Assembly: GCA_948896875.1 (NCBI GenBank)
Contig: CAQUWW010000005.1
Span: 18,156 to 63,749, forward strand
Source of the DNA: an uncultured Acetatifactor sp.
GTDB taxonomy: Bacteria > Bacillota > Clostridia > Lachnospirales > Lachnospiraceae
DNA: 45,594 nucleotides
Reading direction: 5' to 3'
The notes under the pieces were generated by a model that did not search any database, was not told where the DNA came from, and saw nothing but the letters and a program-made list of their open reading frames with translations. Within the stretch, counting starts at the first letter, position 1; the number at the start of each line of letters is the position of its first letter. A program made the position numbers and the translations under genes. Of the stretch, positions 32,560-42,200 are shown piece by piece.

Positions 32560-34755
32560 ATGAATCTGGATACAGTTTTGGCATTTTTAGTGGTTTTTCC
32601 TTTTTTGGCGGGGCTTGTAACGCTGCTGGCAGGGCGTTATTGCGTGAAAAAAAGGGAAAAGGCAGGGGAGATACAGGGGCAGGAGAATCTGCGGGATGGG
32701 ATTGCCATGGCGGCGGTATCGCTGGAATTCCTGGCGGCGGCATTGTTATTGAGCGTCTGCGTAAGGGCCGGAGCCGGCGGAAATGGGAGCCTGGGACAGG
32801 AGCTTTTCCTGGAGCTGCCGGGAATCTGTGGGCTGGGGCTTCGTTTCACCATGGACGGATTTCGGGCCGTTTACGGCTGTGTGGCGGCTTTTATGTGGAT
32901 GATGGCCACCGTTTTTTCCAGGGAATATTTTGCCCGCCTTCATAATCGGAACCGGTATTATTTCTTCCTGCTGTGGACTCTGGGCGCTACTATGGGAGTG
33001 TTCCTTTCCGGGGATTTGTATACCACCTTTGTATTTTTTGAGATAATGTCCTTTACTTCCTATGTGTGGGTGGCCCAGGAGGAGAAGCCTGCGGCGCTTC
33101 GGGCGGCGTCCACGTATCTGACGGTGGCGGTGCTGGGTGGTCTGGTGATGTTGATGGGAATTTTTCTGCTGTATCATCAGCTGGGTACTCTGGTGATTGG
33201 AGAATTGTCAGTTGCCGCGGCTGCCTGTGGGGACAGGAAAATGCTGTATATTGCAGGAGCCTGTATGCTTTTCGGCTTTGGGGCGAAGGCAGGTGCGTTT
33301 CCGCTTCATATCTGGCTGCCCAAAGCCCATCCCGTGGCCCCGGCGCCTGCGTCCGCTCTGCTGTCAGGGATTCTGACGAAGACGGGGATTTATGGCATCC
33401 TGATTCTCAGCTGCAGACTGTTTCTCCACGACGGGGTCTGGGGAAGCGTGATTCTGGCATTGGGTATTGTCACAATGGTCATGGGCGCGGTGCTGGCGAT
33501 ATTTTCCATTGATTTAAAAAGGACGCTGGCCTGTTCCTCCATGTCTCAGATTGGATTTATTCTCGTGGGCGTGGGCATGCAGGGACTATTGGGGGAGGAA
33601 AACGGGCTTGCTGTACAGGGCACATTTCTGCACATGGTAAATCATTCTCTGATTAAACTGGTGCTGTTCCTGACGGCCGGGCTTATCTATGAGCGAACCC
33701 ATGCTTTGGACCTGAACCAAATCCGGGGATTCGGAAGGAAGAAGCCGCTGCTGGCCGGCATTTTTCTCACAGGCGCGCTGGCTATCGGAGGGATTCCTCT
33801 CTTTGGGGGCTATATCAGCAAGACTTTACTGCATGAAAGCATTGTGGAATATGGAGGCGGCATGGCCTGGAAAGCAGTGGAGTATGTGTTCCTGTTTTCC
33901 GGCGGCATGACGGTGGCTTATATGACGAAGCTGTTCGTTGCTATATTTATGGAAAAAAATGAGGATAAGGAACTGCAGCAGCAATATGAGAGCAGAAAGC
34001 GGTATATGAGTCCGGCCACTGCTTTTGCCCTGACAGGAAGCGCTCTGGTCTTACTTGTCTGGGGAATGCTGCCCCATAGGCTCATGGACAGGGCGGCGGG
34101 ACTGGCCCGGAGTTTCATGCAGCTGGAAAAAACAGGGCATGCGGTAGCATATTTCAGCCTGGGGAACTTAAAAGGCGGGGCGATTTCCATTGCCATCGGC
34201 GCAGCGGTGTATCTGCTGTTTGTCCGCCGCTTTCTGATGGGGAAAAAAGAAAGTGGGAGAAGCGAATATATCAACAGGTGGCCCGCATGGCTGGATTTGG
34301 AGGAGCTTCTGTACAGACCTTTATTGCTGACGGTATTGCCCGGGATTTTTGGAGGGCTATGTGGGGTGCTTGACAGACTTCTTAATAGCGCCAGGATTCT
34401 TAAGGGTCTCTCCACAGTATGCGGTGTGTTCTGCAGAGCTTTGGACAGTCTGGGGGACGGGCTGATAGTTGCTTTGCGCAGAACCGTATACAGGGACAGC
34501 CCGCTGCCCCGTGAACGATTGGAGGGAAACGGGTTTACGGAGAAGCTGGGAAGAGTGCTGAATGCCTTTCAGAGGTTTGGAAATCATACCTGGCACAGAG
34601 ACCATCCGGTGCAGAGGGATTATGTGCATCTGGCGGCGGTAAAAAGTGAGGAGTTTAAGGAAAGCAATCGTATCATTCAGAGGAGTCTTTCTTTTGGATT
34701 GATGCTGTTCTGCATTGGGCTGGCGCTGACGCTGTTCTATATTATCTGGTGGTAG
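32560..34755 (+). CDS. Antiporter-like subunit (NuoL/MrpA type) with long C-terminal extension, fourth of four
   Basis: 731 residues. Antiporter core with Glu in TTFVFFEIMSFTSYVW, Lys in GFGAKAGAFPLHIWLPKAHPVAPAPASALLSG and MVNHSLIKLVLFLTAGL. After residue ~510 an extension of ~220 residues contains a further helix pair, an amphipathic stretch (LEELLYRPLLLTVLPGIFGGLCGVLDRLLN) and a final membrane helix, like the lateral-helix region of NuoL or the long subunits of Mbh/Hyf-type complexes. The ATG at 32560 follows GGGAGG; the frame extends 19 codons further upstream without a site. Last gene of the operon. Confidence 0.9.
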   Translation: MNLDTVLAFLVVFPFLAGLVTLLAGRYCVKKREKAGEIQGQENLRDGIAMAAVSLEFLAAALLLSVCVRAGAGGNGSLGQELFLELPGICGLGLRFTMDGFRAVYGCVAAFMWMMATVFSREYFARLHNRNRYYFFLLWTLGATMGVFLSGDLYTTFVFFEIMSFTSYVWVAQEEKPAALRAASTYLTVAVLGGLVMLMGIFLLYHQLGTLVIGELSVAAAACGDRKMLYIAGACMLFGFGAKAGAFPLHIWLPKAHPVAPAPASALLSGILTKTGIYGILILSCRLFLHDGVWGSVILALGIVTMVMGAVLAIFSIDLKRTLACSSMSQIGFILVGVGMQGLLGEENGLAVQGTFLHMVNHSLIKLVLFLTAGLIYERTHALDLNQIRGFGRKKPLLAGIFLTGALAIGGIPLFGGYISKTLLHESIVEYGGGMAWKAVEYVFLFSGGMTVAYMTKLFVAIFMEKNEDKELQQQYESRKRYMSPATAFALTGSALVLLVWGMLPHRLMDRAAGLARSFMQLEKTGHAVAYFSLGNLKGGAISIAIGAAVYLLFVRRFLMGKKESGRSEYINRWPAWLDLEELLYRPLLLTVLPGIFGGLCGVLDRLLNSARILKGLSTVCGVFCRALDSLGDGLIVALRRTVYRDSPLPRERLEGNGFTEKLGRVLNAFQRFGNHTWHRDHPVQRDYVHLAAVKSEEFKESNRIIQRSLSFGLMLFCIGLALTLFYIIWW

Positions 34756-35081
34756 GTAAACATAAAAAAAGAAACGGGTAAGCCGCTTGAGCACTAAGCT
34801 GTACGGTAAGAAACTCGCTTCTTCTTGTTCTTATCTTATAGGAAATCCGGAAATTTGTCAACATCATATTTTCATAAAGTTCCTCTCCTCCTGTTTTTCC
34901 GCAAGTTAGTCTTTATAATAACATCTGTTTGTGCAGCAACTATGCCTTCTTCCGGAATTTTAAGAAAAAAGGCTCCGCCAGCCTCTACTCATCTGCAGCC
35001 TTTTGTTGTATAATGGTGATCAAAGATTGGACGAAGAAGAAAACGGCCTGAAACAAATCAGGCAGCTTATTGGTGATTAAG
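34756..35081. other. Gap between the Mrp-like operon and ktrB
   Basis: No gene seen. Just after the Mrp operon, AAGAAACGGGT (about 34769) pairs imperfectly with ACTCGCTTCTT (about 34812), followed by TTGTTCTTATCT: a possible terminator. Closer to ktrB a TATAAT (about 35008) may be its -10 box, with no good -35. I looked for a c-di-AMP (ydaO-type) riboswitch, common upstream of ktr genes, and could not make the conserved segments fit. Confidence 0.35.
34965..34985 (-). terminator. Orphan minus-strand terminator-like hairpin
   Basis: Minus strand GAGGCTGGCGGAGCCTTTTTT: AGGCT/AGCCT stem and a T6 run. No minus-strand gene lies upstream, so it may be a relic or end an antisense transcript of ktrB. 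Confidence 0.3.
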
Positions 35082-36434
35082 ATGAAAAGACATAAACTGA
35101 CCCCAACCGGAATTATCATGTTGGGTTTTCTGATAGGTGCCTTTTTAGGTGCCTTTTGCCTCCTGCTCCCCATTAGTCTGCGGCAGGGGCAGAAAATCGA
35201 TTCCATTGACGCTCTGTTTGTAGCCATGTCAAGTATATGCGTTACCGGACTGTCAACCGTAAATATAGGGCAGACTTTTTCTGCTTTTGGGCAGGTTGTG
35301 CTTCTGCTTCTGATTCAATTCGGAGGTCTGGGTATTGTGACCTTTACCACCATTGTATTGTGTCTGTTTCGGCGCAGAATCACACTGGCAGAAAGGATAG
35401 TGATTCAGAGTGCCTATAATCTGGATACGCTGTCCGGGCTGGTCAGGCTGACTATGCGCATTCTGAAAGTCACACTTTGTCTGGAGGGGCTGGGAGCAAT
35501 AGGGTATTCGCTGGTGTTCATTCCGGAATATGGCCTGAAAGGAATCTGGTACAGCATTTTCCACGCTGTTTCCGCGTTCTGTAATGCGGGGATTGACCTT
35601 TTGGGAGGGAACAGTTTCTGCGGTTATACACAAAATGGGATCCTCAATTTTACCACCATATTTCTGATCATTGTCAGCGGCCTGGGCTTTCCGGTATATT
35701 GGGAGATCGTCAGGGCGATTCGACCTTCTTTTCAGAAGAAGGGGAATTCCTATGTCCGGAAAATGAATCTTCAGGCGAAAATAGTCCTCCTGGCAACGAT
35801 ATCTCTGATTCTGGCGGGGACACTTTTAACACTGCTTTTTGAATATGACAATCCTGACACACTTGGAGGAATGAGCTGGCCGCAAAAAGGGATGGCTGCA
35901 TTGTTCCAGTCGGTGACGCTGCGTACAGCAGGGTTTGTCACCATTCCGCAGGAGTATTTCAGACCTTCCTCCTGCCTGGTTTATCTGATCCTGATGTTCA
36001 TCGGCGGCTCCCCGGCAGGTACCGCAGGGGGAGTAAAAACGGTGACGGTTGTTCTGCTCTTTGACTCCATGTTCGCAAACATCCGGGGGAAAAAGGATGT
36101 CAGTGTCATGCGCAGAAAAGTTGCCGATGAGACCATCAGAAGATGCGTCGCCATCGTTATATTCAGCTTGTCGGTGCTGCTTATATTGACGACGGCGCTG
36201 CTGGCTGTTCAGGAAAGTGATTTTATAGATACTTTCTACGAGATGACCTCCGCCATAGCGACGGTAGGGGTATCCAGGGGATTGACAGGAGAGCTGAATC
36301 CGATTGGAAAGCTGATTGTCACGCTTACCATGTATTTGGGACGCATCGGCCCTATCACATTGGCTTTGGTATTTAACAGCCGGCAACCTACCGGAAATGT
36401 TTCCTATGCGGAAAGTAAAGTAATTATTGGATAA
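35082..36434 (+). CDS. ktrB: Potassium uptake membrane subunit KtrB/TrkH
   Basis: 450 residues with the fourfold membrane-pore-membrane layout of K+ transporters. The four selectivity-filter loops are visible: SSICVTGLS, SAFCNAGID, VTLRTAGF and SAIATVGVS, each with the essential glycine. Length and sequence fit KtrB rather than the longer TrkH. ATG at 35082 chosen, with GGTG 7 nt upstream; a GTG at 35070 is in frame. The stop overlaps the ribosome site region of ktrA, 10 nt downstream. It imports K+ (Na+-coupled in many KtrB) and pairs well with the adjacent Na+/H+ antiporter operon. Confidence 0.94.
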   Translation: MKRHKLTPTGIIMLGFLIGAFLGAFCLLLPISLRQGQKIDSIDALFVAMSSICVTGLSTVNIGQTFSAFGQVVLLLLIQFGGLGIVTFTTIVLCLFRRRITLAERIVIQSAYNLDTLSGLVRLTMRILKVTLCLEGLGAIGYSLVFIPEYGLKGIWYSIFHAVSAFCNAGIDLLGGNSFCGYTQNGILNFTTIFLIIVSGLGFPVYWEIVRAIRPSFQKKGNSYVRKMNLQAKIVLLATISLILAGTLLTLLFEYDNPDTLGGMSWPQKGMAALFQSVTLRTAGFVTIPQEYFRPSSCLVYLILMFIGGSPAGTAGGVKTVTVVLLFDSMFANIRGKKDVSVMRRKVADETIRRCVAIVIFSLSVLLILTTALLAVQESDFIDTFYEMTSAIATVGVSRGLTGELNPIGKLIVTLTMYLGRIGPITLALVFNSRQPTGNVSYAESKVIIG

Positions 36435-36444
36435 GGAGGGGAAA

Positions 36445-37125
36445 ATGAAAAAACAGGCACAGAAAGACTATATTGTAATAGGACTTGGACGGTTTGGAAC
36501 CAGCATTGCGAAACAGCTGGAGGCGAATGGCTGTAAGGTGCTGGCCATTGACAATAACGAACAGAAAATCAGGCAGATTGCCGAATATGTGACATTGGCC
36601 ATGTGTGTGGATGTCACAAATGAGGAGGCGCTGGAAGAGCTGGGCGGCAGAAATTTCGACGGCGCCATTATCTCTATCGGCCACAGCCTGAACGCATCGG
36701 TGCTGGCTACCATCTGGGCTAAGGAGCAGGGAATCGGCCAGATCATCGCAAAGGCATATGATGAAACGCAGGGCAAAATTCTGACCAAAATAGGCGCCGA
36801 TAAGATTGTGCATCCGGAAAAAGAAACGGGCATTCATCTGGCCAATGATTTGGCTTTCAATAACCTTTTTGATACCATAGAGCTGTCTTCGGAATATTCT
36901 ATCGCAGAGATAGTGACCCTGACAGAATGGATCGGCAAAAATCTGATTGAATTGAATCTGAGGAAAAAATATGGCGTGAATGTAATTGCAATCAAAAGGG
37001 GAGGGTCGTTAATTATAAATCCTCCTGCAGACGAGCCCACGAAAAAGGGAGATCTGTTCATGCTTCTGGGTCTGAACAGTACTTTGAAGAAAATTGCAAG
37101 TGCGAATGTATCCCGGAAAAATTAG
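36445..37125 (+). CDS. ktrA: Potassium uptake regulatory subunit KtrA/TrkA (RCK domains)
   Basis: 226 residues. The N-terminal RCK/NAD-binding domain has IVIGLGRFGTSIAKQLEANGCKVLAIDNNE (GxGxxG and the acidic residue after strand 2), followed by IIAKAYDETQGKILTKIGADKIVHPE and a C-terminal RCK_C domain (TEWIGKNLIELNLRKKYGVNVIAIKR). It gates KtrB in response to ATP/ADP and often c-di-AMP. ATG at 36445 follows AAGGAGGGG; an in-frame TTG at 36427 is less likely. Operon with ktrB. Confidence 0.95.
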   Translation: MKKQAQKDYIVIGLGRFGTSIAKQLEANGCKVLAIDNNEQKIRQIAEYVTLAMCVDVTNEEALEELGGRNFDGAIISIGHSLNASVLATIWAKEQGIGQIIAKAYDETQGKILTKIGADKIVHPEKETGIHLANDLAFNNLFDTIELSSEYSIAEIVTLTEWIGKNLIELNLRKKYGVNVIAIKRGGSLIINPPADEPTKKGDLFMLLGLNSTLKKIASANVSRKN

Positions 37126-37191
37126 GGGTTGTGCCACAATGGCCACAATGTGGTATCAGATACAGGATGGAAGCGGAATGGAGGATATGGG

Positions 37192-39269
37192 ATGACAGAG
37201 GACAGAGAGGCGGAAAAAGGCAAAATTGTATCGAAAAGGAATGAACTGCGTCTGCCCAGGTTCTTTTCAGATGGCATGGTGCTGCAGCGCTCTGCAAGGA
37301 CCAGAATCTGGGGCTGGTGCTCCGCGGCGGAAAAGGTGGAGGCGGTGCTTCGGGACGGGAGTGAAATCCTGGCATCCGGCAGCGGCGAGACAGAGGAGAA
37401 CGGCTACTGGGAGATTTTTCTGGAACTCTCAATGGCGGGCACCGGATATATCCTGGAGGTGAAAGCAGACGGGTGTGGTATGGTGCGCGTTTCAGATGTG
37501 GCTGTGGGAGAGGTGTGGCTGTGCTCCGGCCAGTCGAATATGGAACTGCCCATAAGGCGGATCAGAGACCGTTTCCCGGAGGAAGTGGCGGACTGCGAAG
37601 ATGGGGATTTGAGGATCTTCAAAATCATAGAGCATTATGAGTTCAGAGAACCTCTGGAGGATACGCTGAGCGGGGAGTGGAAGAAAAGTCAGGAGGAGAA
37701 TGTGCCGGACTTTTCCGGACTTACCTGGTTTTACGGAAGGTTTCTCAGGGAGACGCAGAAGGTTCCGGTGGGCTTAATCAATGTCAGCCTGGGCGGAACG
37801 CCTGTTGAAGCCTGGATTGGGAAAGAGGCGCTGGTCGGGGAGGCAGAGCTGCAGGAGACGATTCGGCTGTATGCTTCGGAAGGGTTTATAGAGCAGAAGC
37901 TAAAGCGGGACGAGGAGGCCGGAAGGGCCTGGATGTCCAGGTGCAGGGAGACGGACAGGGGCCTTGCGGAGAAGTGGTATCTGCGGGAATCCCGGGAAGA
38001 GCGCGCGCAGGCAGAAGAAGGCGGGGCAGGTGACAGGAAGACAGAAAGACTGTCAGAGAGTGACAGGACGCAGGTAAGTCAGACAGAGCCTGGCAGAACA
38101 GAAGGCAGGAACAGGGAAACTGACTGCGGAGAGGAAGAAAGTAGGGAAAAGAAAAAGACCGGCGGGATAGAAGACCAGGCTTGGAAGAAGATCACACTGC
38201 CAGGCTGGCTGTCAGAGCGGGGCCTGCGAGATTTCATCGGCGTTATCTGGCTGAGAAAAAGGTTTACAGTGCCGAAGGCGATGATCGGAAAAGCGGCTAA
38301 AATCTGGCTGGGAACCATGACGGACAGCGACGAGACTTACATAAACGGTACGATGGTGGGATGGACCGGGTATCAGTATCCGCCCCGGAAGTATGAGGTG
38401 CCGGAAGGCGTTTTGCAGGCAGAGGAGAATGAAGTGGTTATTCGGCTGACCTGCAATAATGGAAACGGGCGAATGACGCCGGATAAGCCGTGCAGAATTT
38501 TTACGGAGCATCAGCATGTGGAACTGGCGGGAGAGTGGGAATATCGAATCGGAACTGTGATGGAGGAACCGGCGCCGGAGTCGGTTTTGTGTGGTATCAG
38601 GGGGAGAGCAATGACAAGACCCCGGAGACATATGAGAAGCGGCTGAAAATTCTGATTTCGGACTGGAGACACCAGTGGGGACAGGGGGAGATCCCTTTTC
38701 TCGTGGCACAGCTTCCGGGTTTTGCCATTGACCTGCCTGTGGACAGCGGCTGGCCGGAACTCAGAGAGGCGCAGAGAAGAGTCCTGGAGCTTCCCAACAC
38801 GGCGGTGACGGTGAATTTGGACCTGGGAGAATGGAATGACCTGCACCCGCTGAACAAAAAGGACGTGGCATATCGGCTTTCTCTGGCGGCGAGAGCACTG
38901 GCTTACGGAGAAGATGTGGCGTGGCAGGGCCCGGTGGCAGTAAACTGCAGGGCAGAGGAAAGCGGTGTAAGAATTACCTTTTCGGAGACAGGGACGGAAT
39001 TGCTGACTGTGGACGGAAGGCCGGCCACGGAGTTCGAGGCCGCCGGGGAGGACGGAAAGTATTACCCGGTGGAGGCCCGGATAGAGGGAAATACGGTGCT
39101 GCTGACGGACCGTTATTCCCGGGAAATGAAAAAAATAAGATATGGGTGGCGGAACTGTCCGGACAGGGGACTGTTGTGTAATGGAGCCGGACTTTTGGCG
39201 TCTCCCTTTGAAATGGATTCCAACCCGGAAAAGTTTAGCATCTTTTATGAAAATGGAGGTCAGGGATGA
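37192..39269 (+). pseudogene. Sialate O-acetylesterase-like (SASA/SGNH) gene with internal deletion and frameshift
   Basis: The first frame (37192..38646) holds the N-terminal domain, the Ser block LCSGQSNMELP and a jelly-roll insert (FIGVIWLRKRFTVP...). The second frame (read through 38580..39269) holds FVWYQGESND and the Asp/His block EWNDLHPLNKKD. Relatives have about 25-30 residues with a (T/S)xLYNGMIxPL motif between the two; here the frames meet near 38570-38585 with this part absent, so a deletion and shift rather than a sequencing slip alone is implied. A ~60-residue charged low-complexity insert lies at about 38000-38170. ATG at 37192 with GGAGG 7 nt upstream. The family removes acetyl groups from sialic acid or xylan. 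The end overlaps the GH2 start (ATGA). Confidence 0.8.
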
Positions 39270-42200
39270 GAACAGAAAAGCTTTTTAATGATGGCTGGGA
39301 ATTTACCAAACAAAAGTTGGATACCACGCTGGAAGAAATCAGTCAGAAAGAGTCTGAATTCAAGCCGGTTGGGATTCCCCATGACTGGTTGATCGGCCAG
39401 GTGGAGGGTCTGTATGAGAGTGGTACGGGATGGTATAGGAAGAGATTTCAATGGCAGAAGACACCGGGAGAACTGGTAAGCCTTTGTTTTGACGGCGTCT
39501 ATATGGATTGCCGGATATATGTGAACGGTTTGGAGGTTGGGGAATGGAAGTATGGTTATTCGGCATTTGAAGTGGATATGACTCCTTTTCTGCAGGAGGG
39601 AGAAAACGAGGTTCTGGTGAGCGTTCGTTATCAATCGCCCAACAGTCGCTGGTACAGCGGGGCGGGGATTTACCGGGATGTGAAACTCAGGAGGGTGCAG
39701 GAGACACATATTCCATGGAATGGTATCTATGTGACGGTGAGGAAACTGGAAAACGGAAACTGGTCGCTGGATGCGGACACGGAAATCGTATGCAAAAGCA
39801 GGGCGCGGCTGGTGTATACCCTGTATGACAGAGAAGGAAAAGTTGTATGGAACAGTGAGGAAACGCTTCTGCCGCAGAAAGATACAATATGCCATACGAC
39901 TACCGCACTTGTACACAATCCGACCTTGTGGGATGTGGAGAATCCGGCAATTTACCGGTTGGGGGCAGAGCTTTATACAGAGAATGGGAAAGTGCAGGAA
40001 GAGGAGGTATCCTTCGGATTCCGGGAGATTGCCTTTGACCCGGATCAGGGCTTTTTCCTGAATGGCAGACATATAAAGCTCAATGGCGTCTGCGAGCATC
40101 ATGACCTGGGCTGTCTGGGAGCAGCTTTTAACAAAACGGCCATGCGGCGCAAGCTGGAGATATTGAAGAAAATGGGTGTCAATGCGGTACGTCTGACTCA
40201 TAATATGCCCGCATCCGCGGTAATGGATTTGGGGGATGAGATGGGGGTTCTGATGATTTCGGAAGCCTTTGACATGTGGGAGCGTTCAAAAACCCCCTAT
40301 GATTATGCCCGCTTTTTCCGGGATTGGTATCAGAAGGACGTAGCCAGCTGGATTCGGCGCGACAGAAATCATCCCAGCCTGATTATGTGGAGTATTGGCA
40401 ACGAAATTTATGATACTCACGTGGATGACAGTGGACAGAGAATTACCCGGGAACTGCTTACAGAGGTAAAAAAGCATGACCCGAAGGGACACGCGCCGGT
40501 GACTATAGGCTCCAATTATATGCCCTGGGAAAATGCCCGGAAATGTGCGGACCTTGTGGAAACGGTGGGGTATAATTATTCGGAAAAATACTATGATGCT
40601 CATCACAGAGAGCACCCGGACTGGATTATTTACGGCAGTGAAACCTCCTCCACCGTACAGAGCAGAGGAATCTATCACTTCCCGTACAGGCAGTCCGTTC
40701 TGGCGGAGGAGGATCTGCAATGCTCTGCTCTGGGCAATTCTACTACCAGCTGGGGCGCAAAATCTTCGGAGAAATGTATTCTGGCAGAGCGGGATTGCAG
40801 TTTTTCCTGTGGGCAGTTTTTGTGGAGCGGATTTGATTATATCGGAGAACCCACGCCGTACCATACGAAGAATTCTTATTTTGGGCAGATTGACACAGCC
40901 GGTTTTCCAAAAGACTCTTACTATATTTATCAGGCGGAGTGGACAGATGTGAATCAGGCGCCAATGGTGCATATATTCCCCTACTGGGATTTCAATGAAG
41001 GGCAAAGCGTGGATGTGCGAATCTGTTCCAATGCCGCCGAGGTAGAGCTTCTGGTAAACGGTAAGAGCCAGGGCAGATACCAGATTGATCATCAGAACGG
41101 ACAGCAGTTGACGGGGAATTGGATTGTCCCCTATGAAGCAGGAGAGATTGAGGCGGTGGCTTACGACGCCCAGGGGGCTGTGGTAGCAAGACAGGTGCGC
41201 CACTCCTTCGGTGAGACGGCAACCTTATGCCTGAAACCGGATAAGACAGAAGTGCTGGCCGACGGGGAAGATCTGATTTTCGTAGAAATTACGGCGAAGG
41301 ACAACGAAGGGTATCCTGTGGAAAATGCAAACAATCCAGTGCGGGTTACGGTAGAAGGGGCCGGCCGCCTGGTAGGACTTGACAATGGAGACAGTACGGA
41401 CCGAGATGAATATAAAGGCAGCCGCAGGAGATTGTTCAGCGGGAAATTATTGGCAGTGATTGCCGCCGGAAAGGAAGCGGGGGAGATTATTTTCTCTGCG
41501 GCGTCGCCGGGGATTCCACAGGTGAGTGCGAAGTTTACTGCAAAAGCCTGCGATGCGTCGGAGGGTATCAGCTTTACGGCTCACGGCGTGGAGAACGGAC
41601 GTGGAGCGGAGCCGGGAAATGGCGGTGTTGGAGCAGGTGTGGACTCTGCGGACCGCAGCCCTGTGATGTCGGCGGAATCGGCTGTAAGAGATAGTTTGGA
41701 CAGAAAAGCCGGAGACATGGAAGACATTTTCGTGCGTAAGATTGAGCTTACCTGTGAGACGGGGACGAAGCTTGACCAGGAGAATCCTTCCGCGATAGTG
41801 CATGCCCGTATTTGCCCGGCGAACGCTTCTGACAGAGAGCTGATATTTGCGCTGGTGGATGATGCGGGAATTCCTTCTAATCTGGCTAAGCTGGAGACAG
41901 AAGGAGACTGTGCGAAGATAACTGCCATAGGTGACGGCAGCTTCCTCCTGCGGTGTATGTCGAAATGTGGTCAGGATCATGTGGAGATTCTTTCTCAGCT
42001 TGATTTTACAGTGACGGGACTCGGCACTGTTTATGTGGATCCGTACGGCTTTGTCTGTGGAGGACAATATCAATATACCAAAGGCGAAGTAGGAAACGGG
42101 AATGAAAAGGGAGTGGCCACAGCCAGAGATGGAGAGACCCAGGTTGGCTACAGAAATCTGGATTTCGGAAGCTTTGGAGCAGATGAAATTACCGTACCGA

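Noticed and set aside
24177..34755. Membrane-bound hydrogenase (Mbh) operon
   Set aside because: MbhD/E-like pieces are present, but no [NiFe] large or small subunit cysteine motifs or ferredoxin-like subunits occur in the window.
34756..35081. c-di-AMP (ydaO) riboswitch upstream of ktrB
   Set aside because: The conserved segments and pseudoknot could not be placed; only a terminator-like stem and weak -10 box are visible.
38490..38700. Programmed frameshift joining the two esterase frames
   Set aside because: The central family segment is absent, so no shift could restore a full protein; deletion is the simpler reading.
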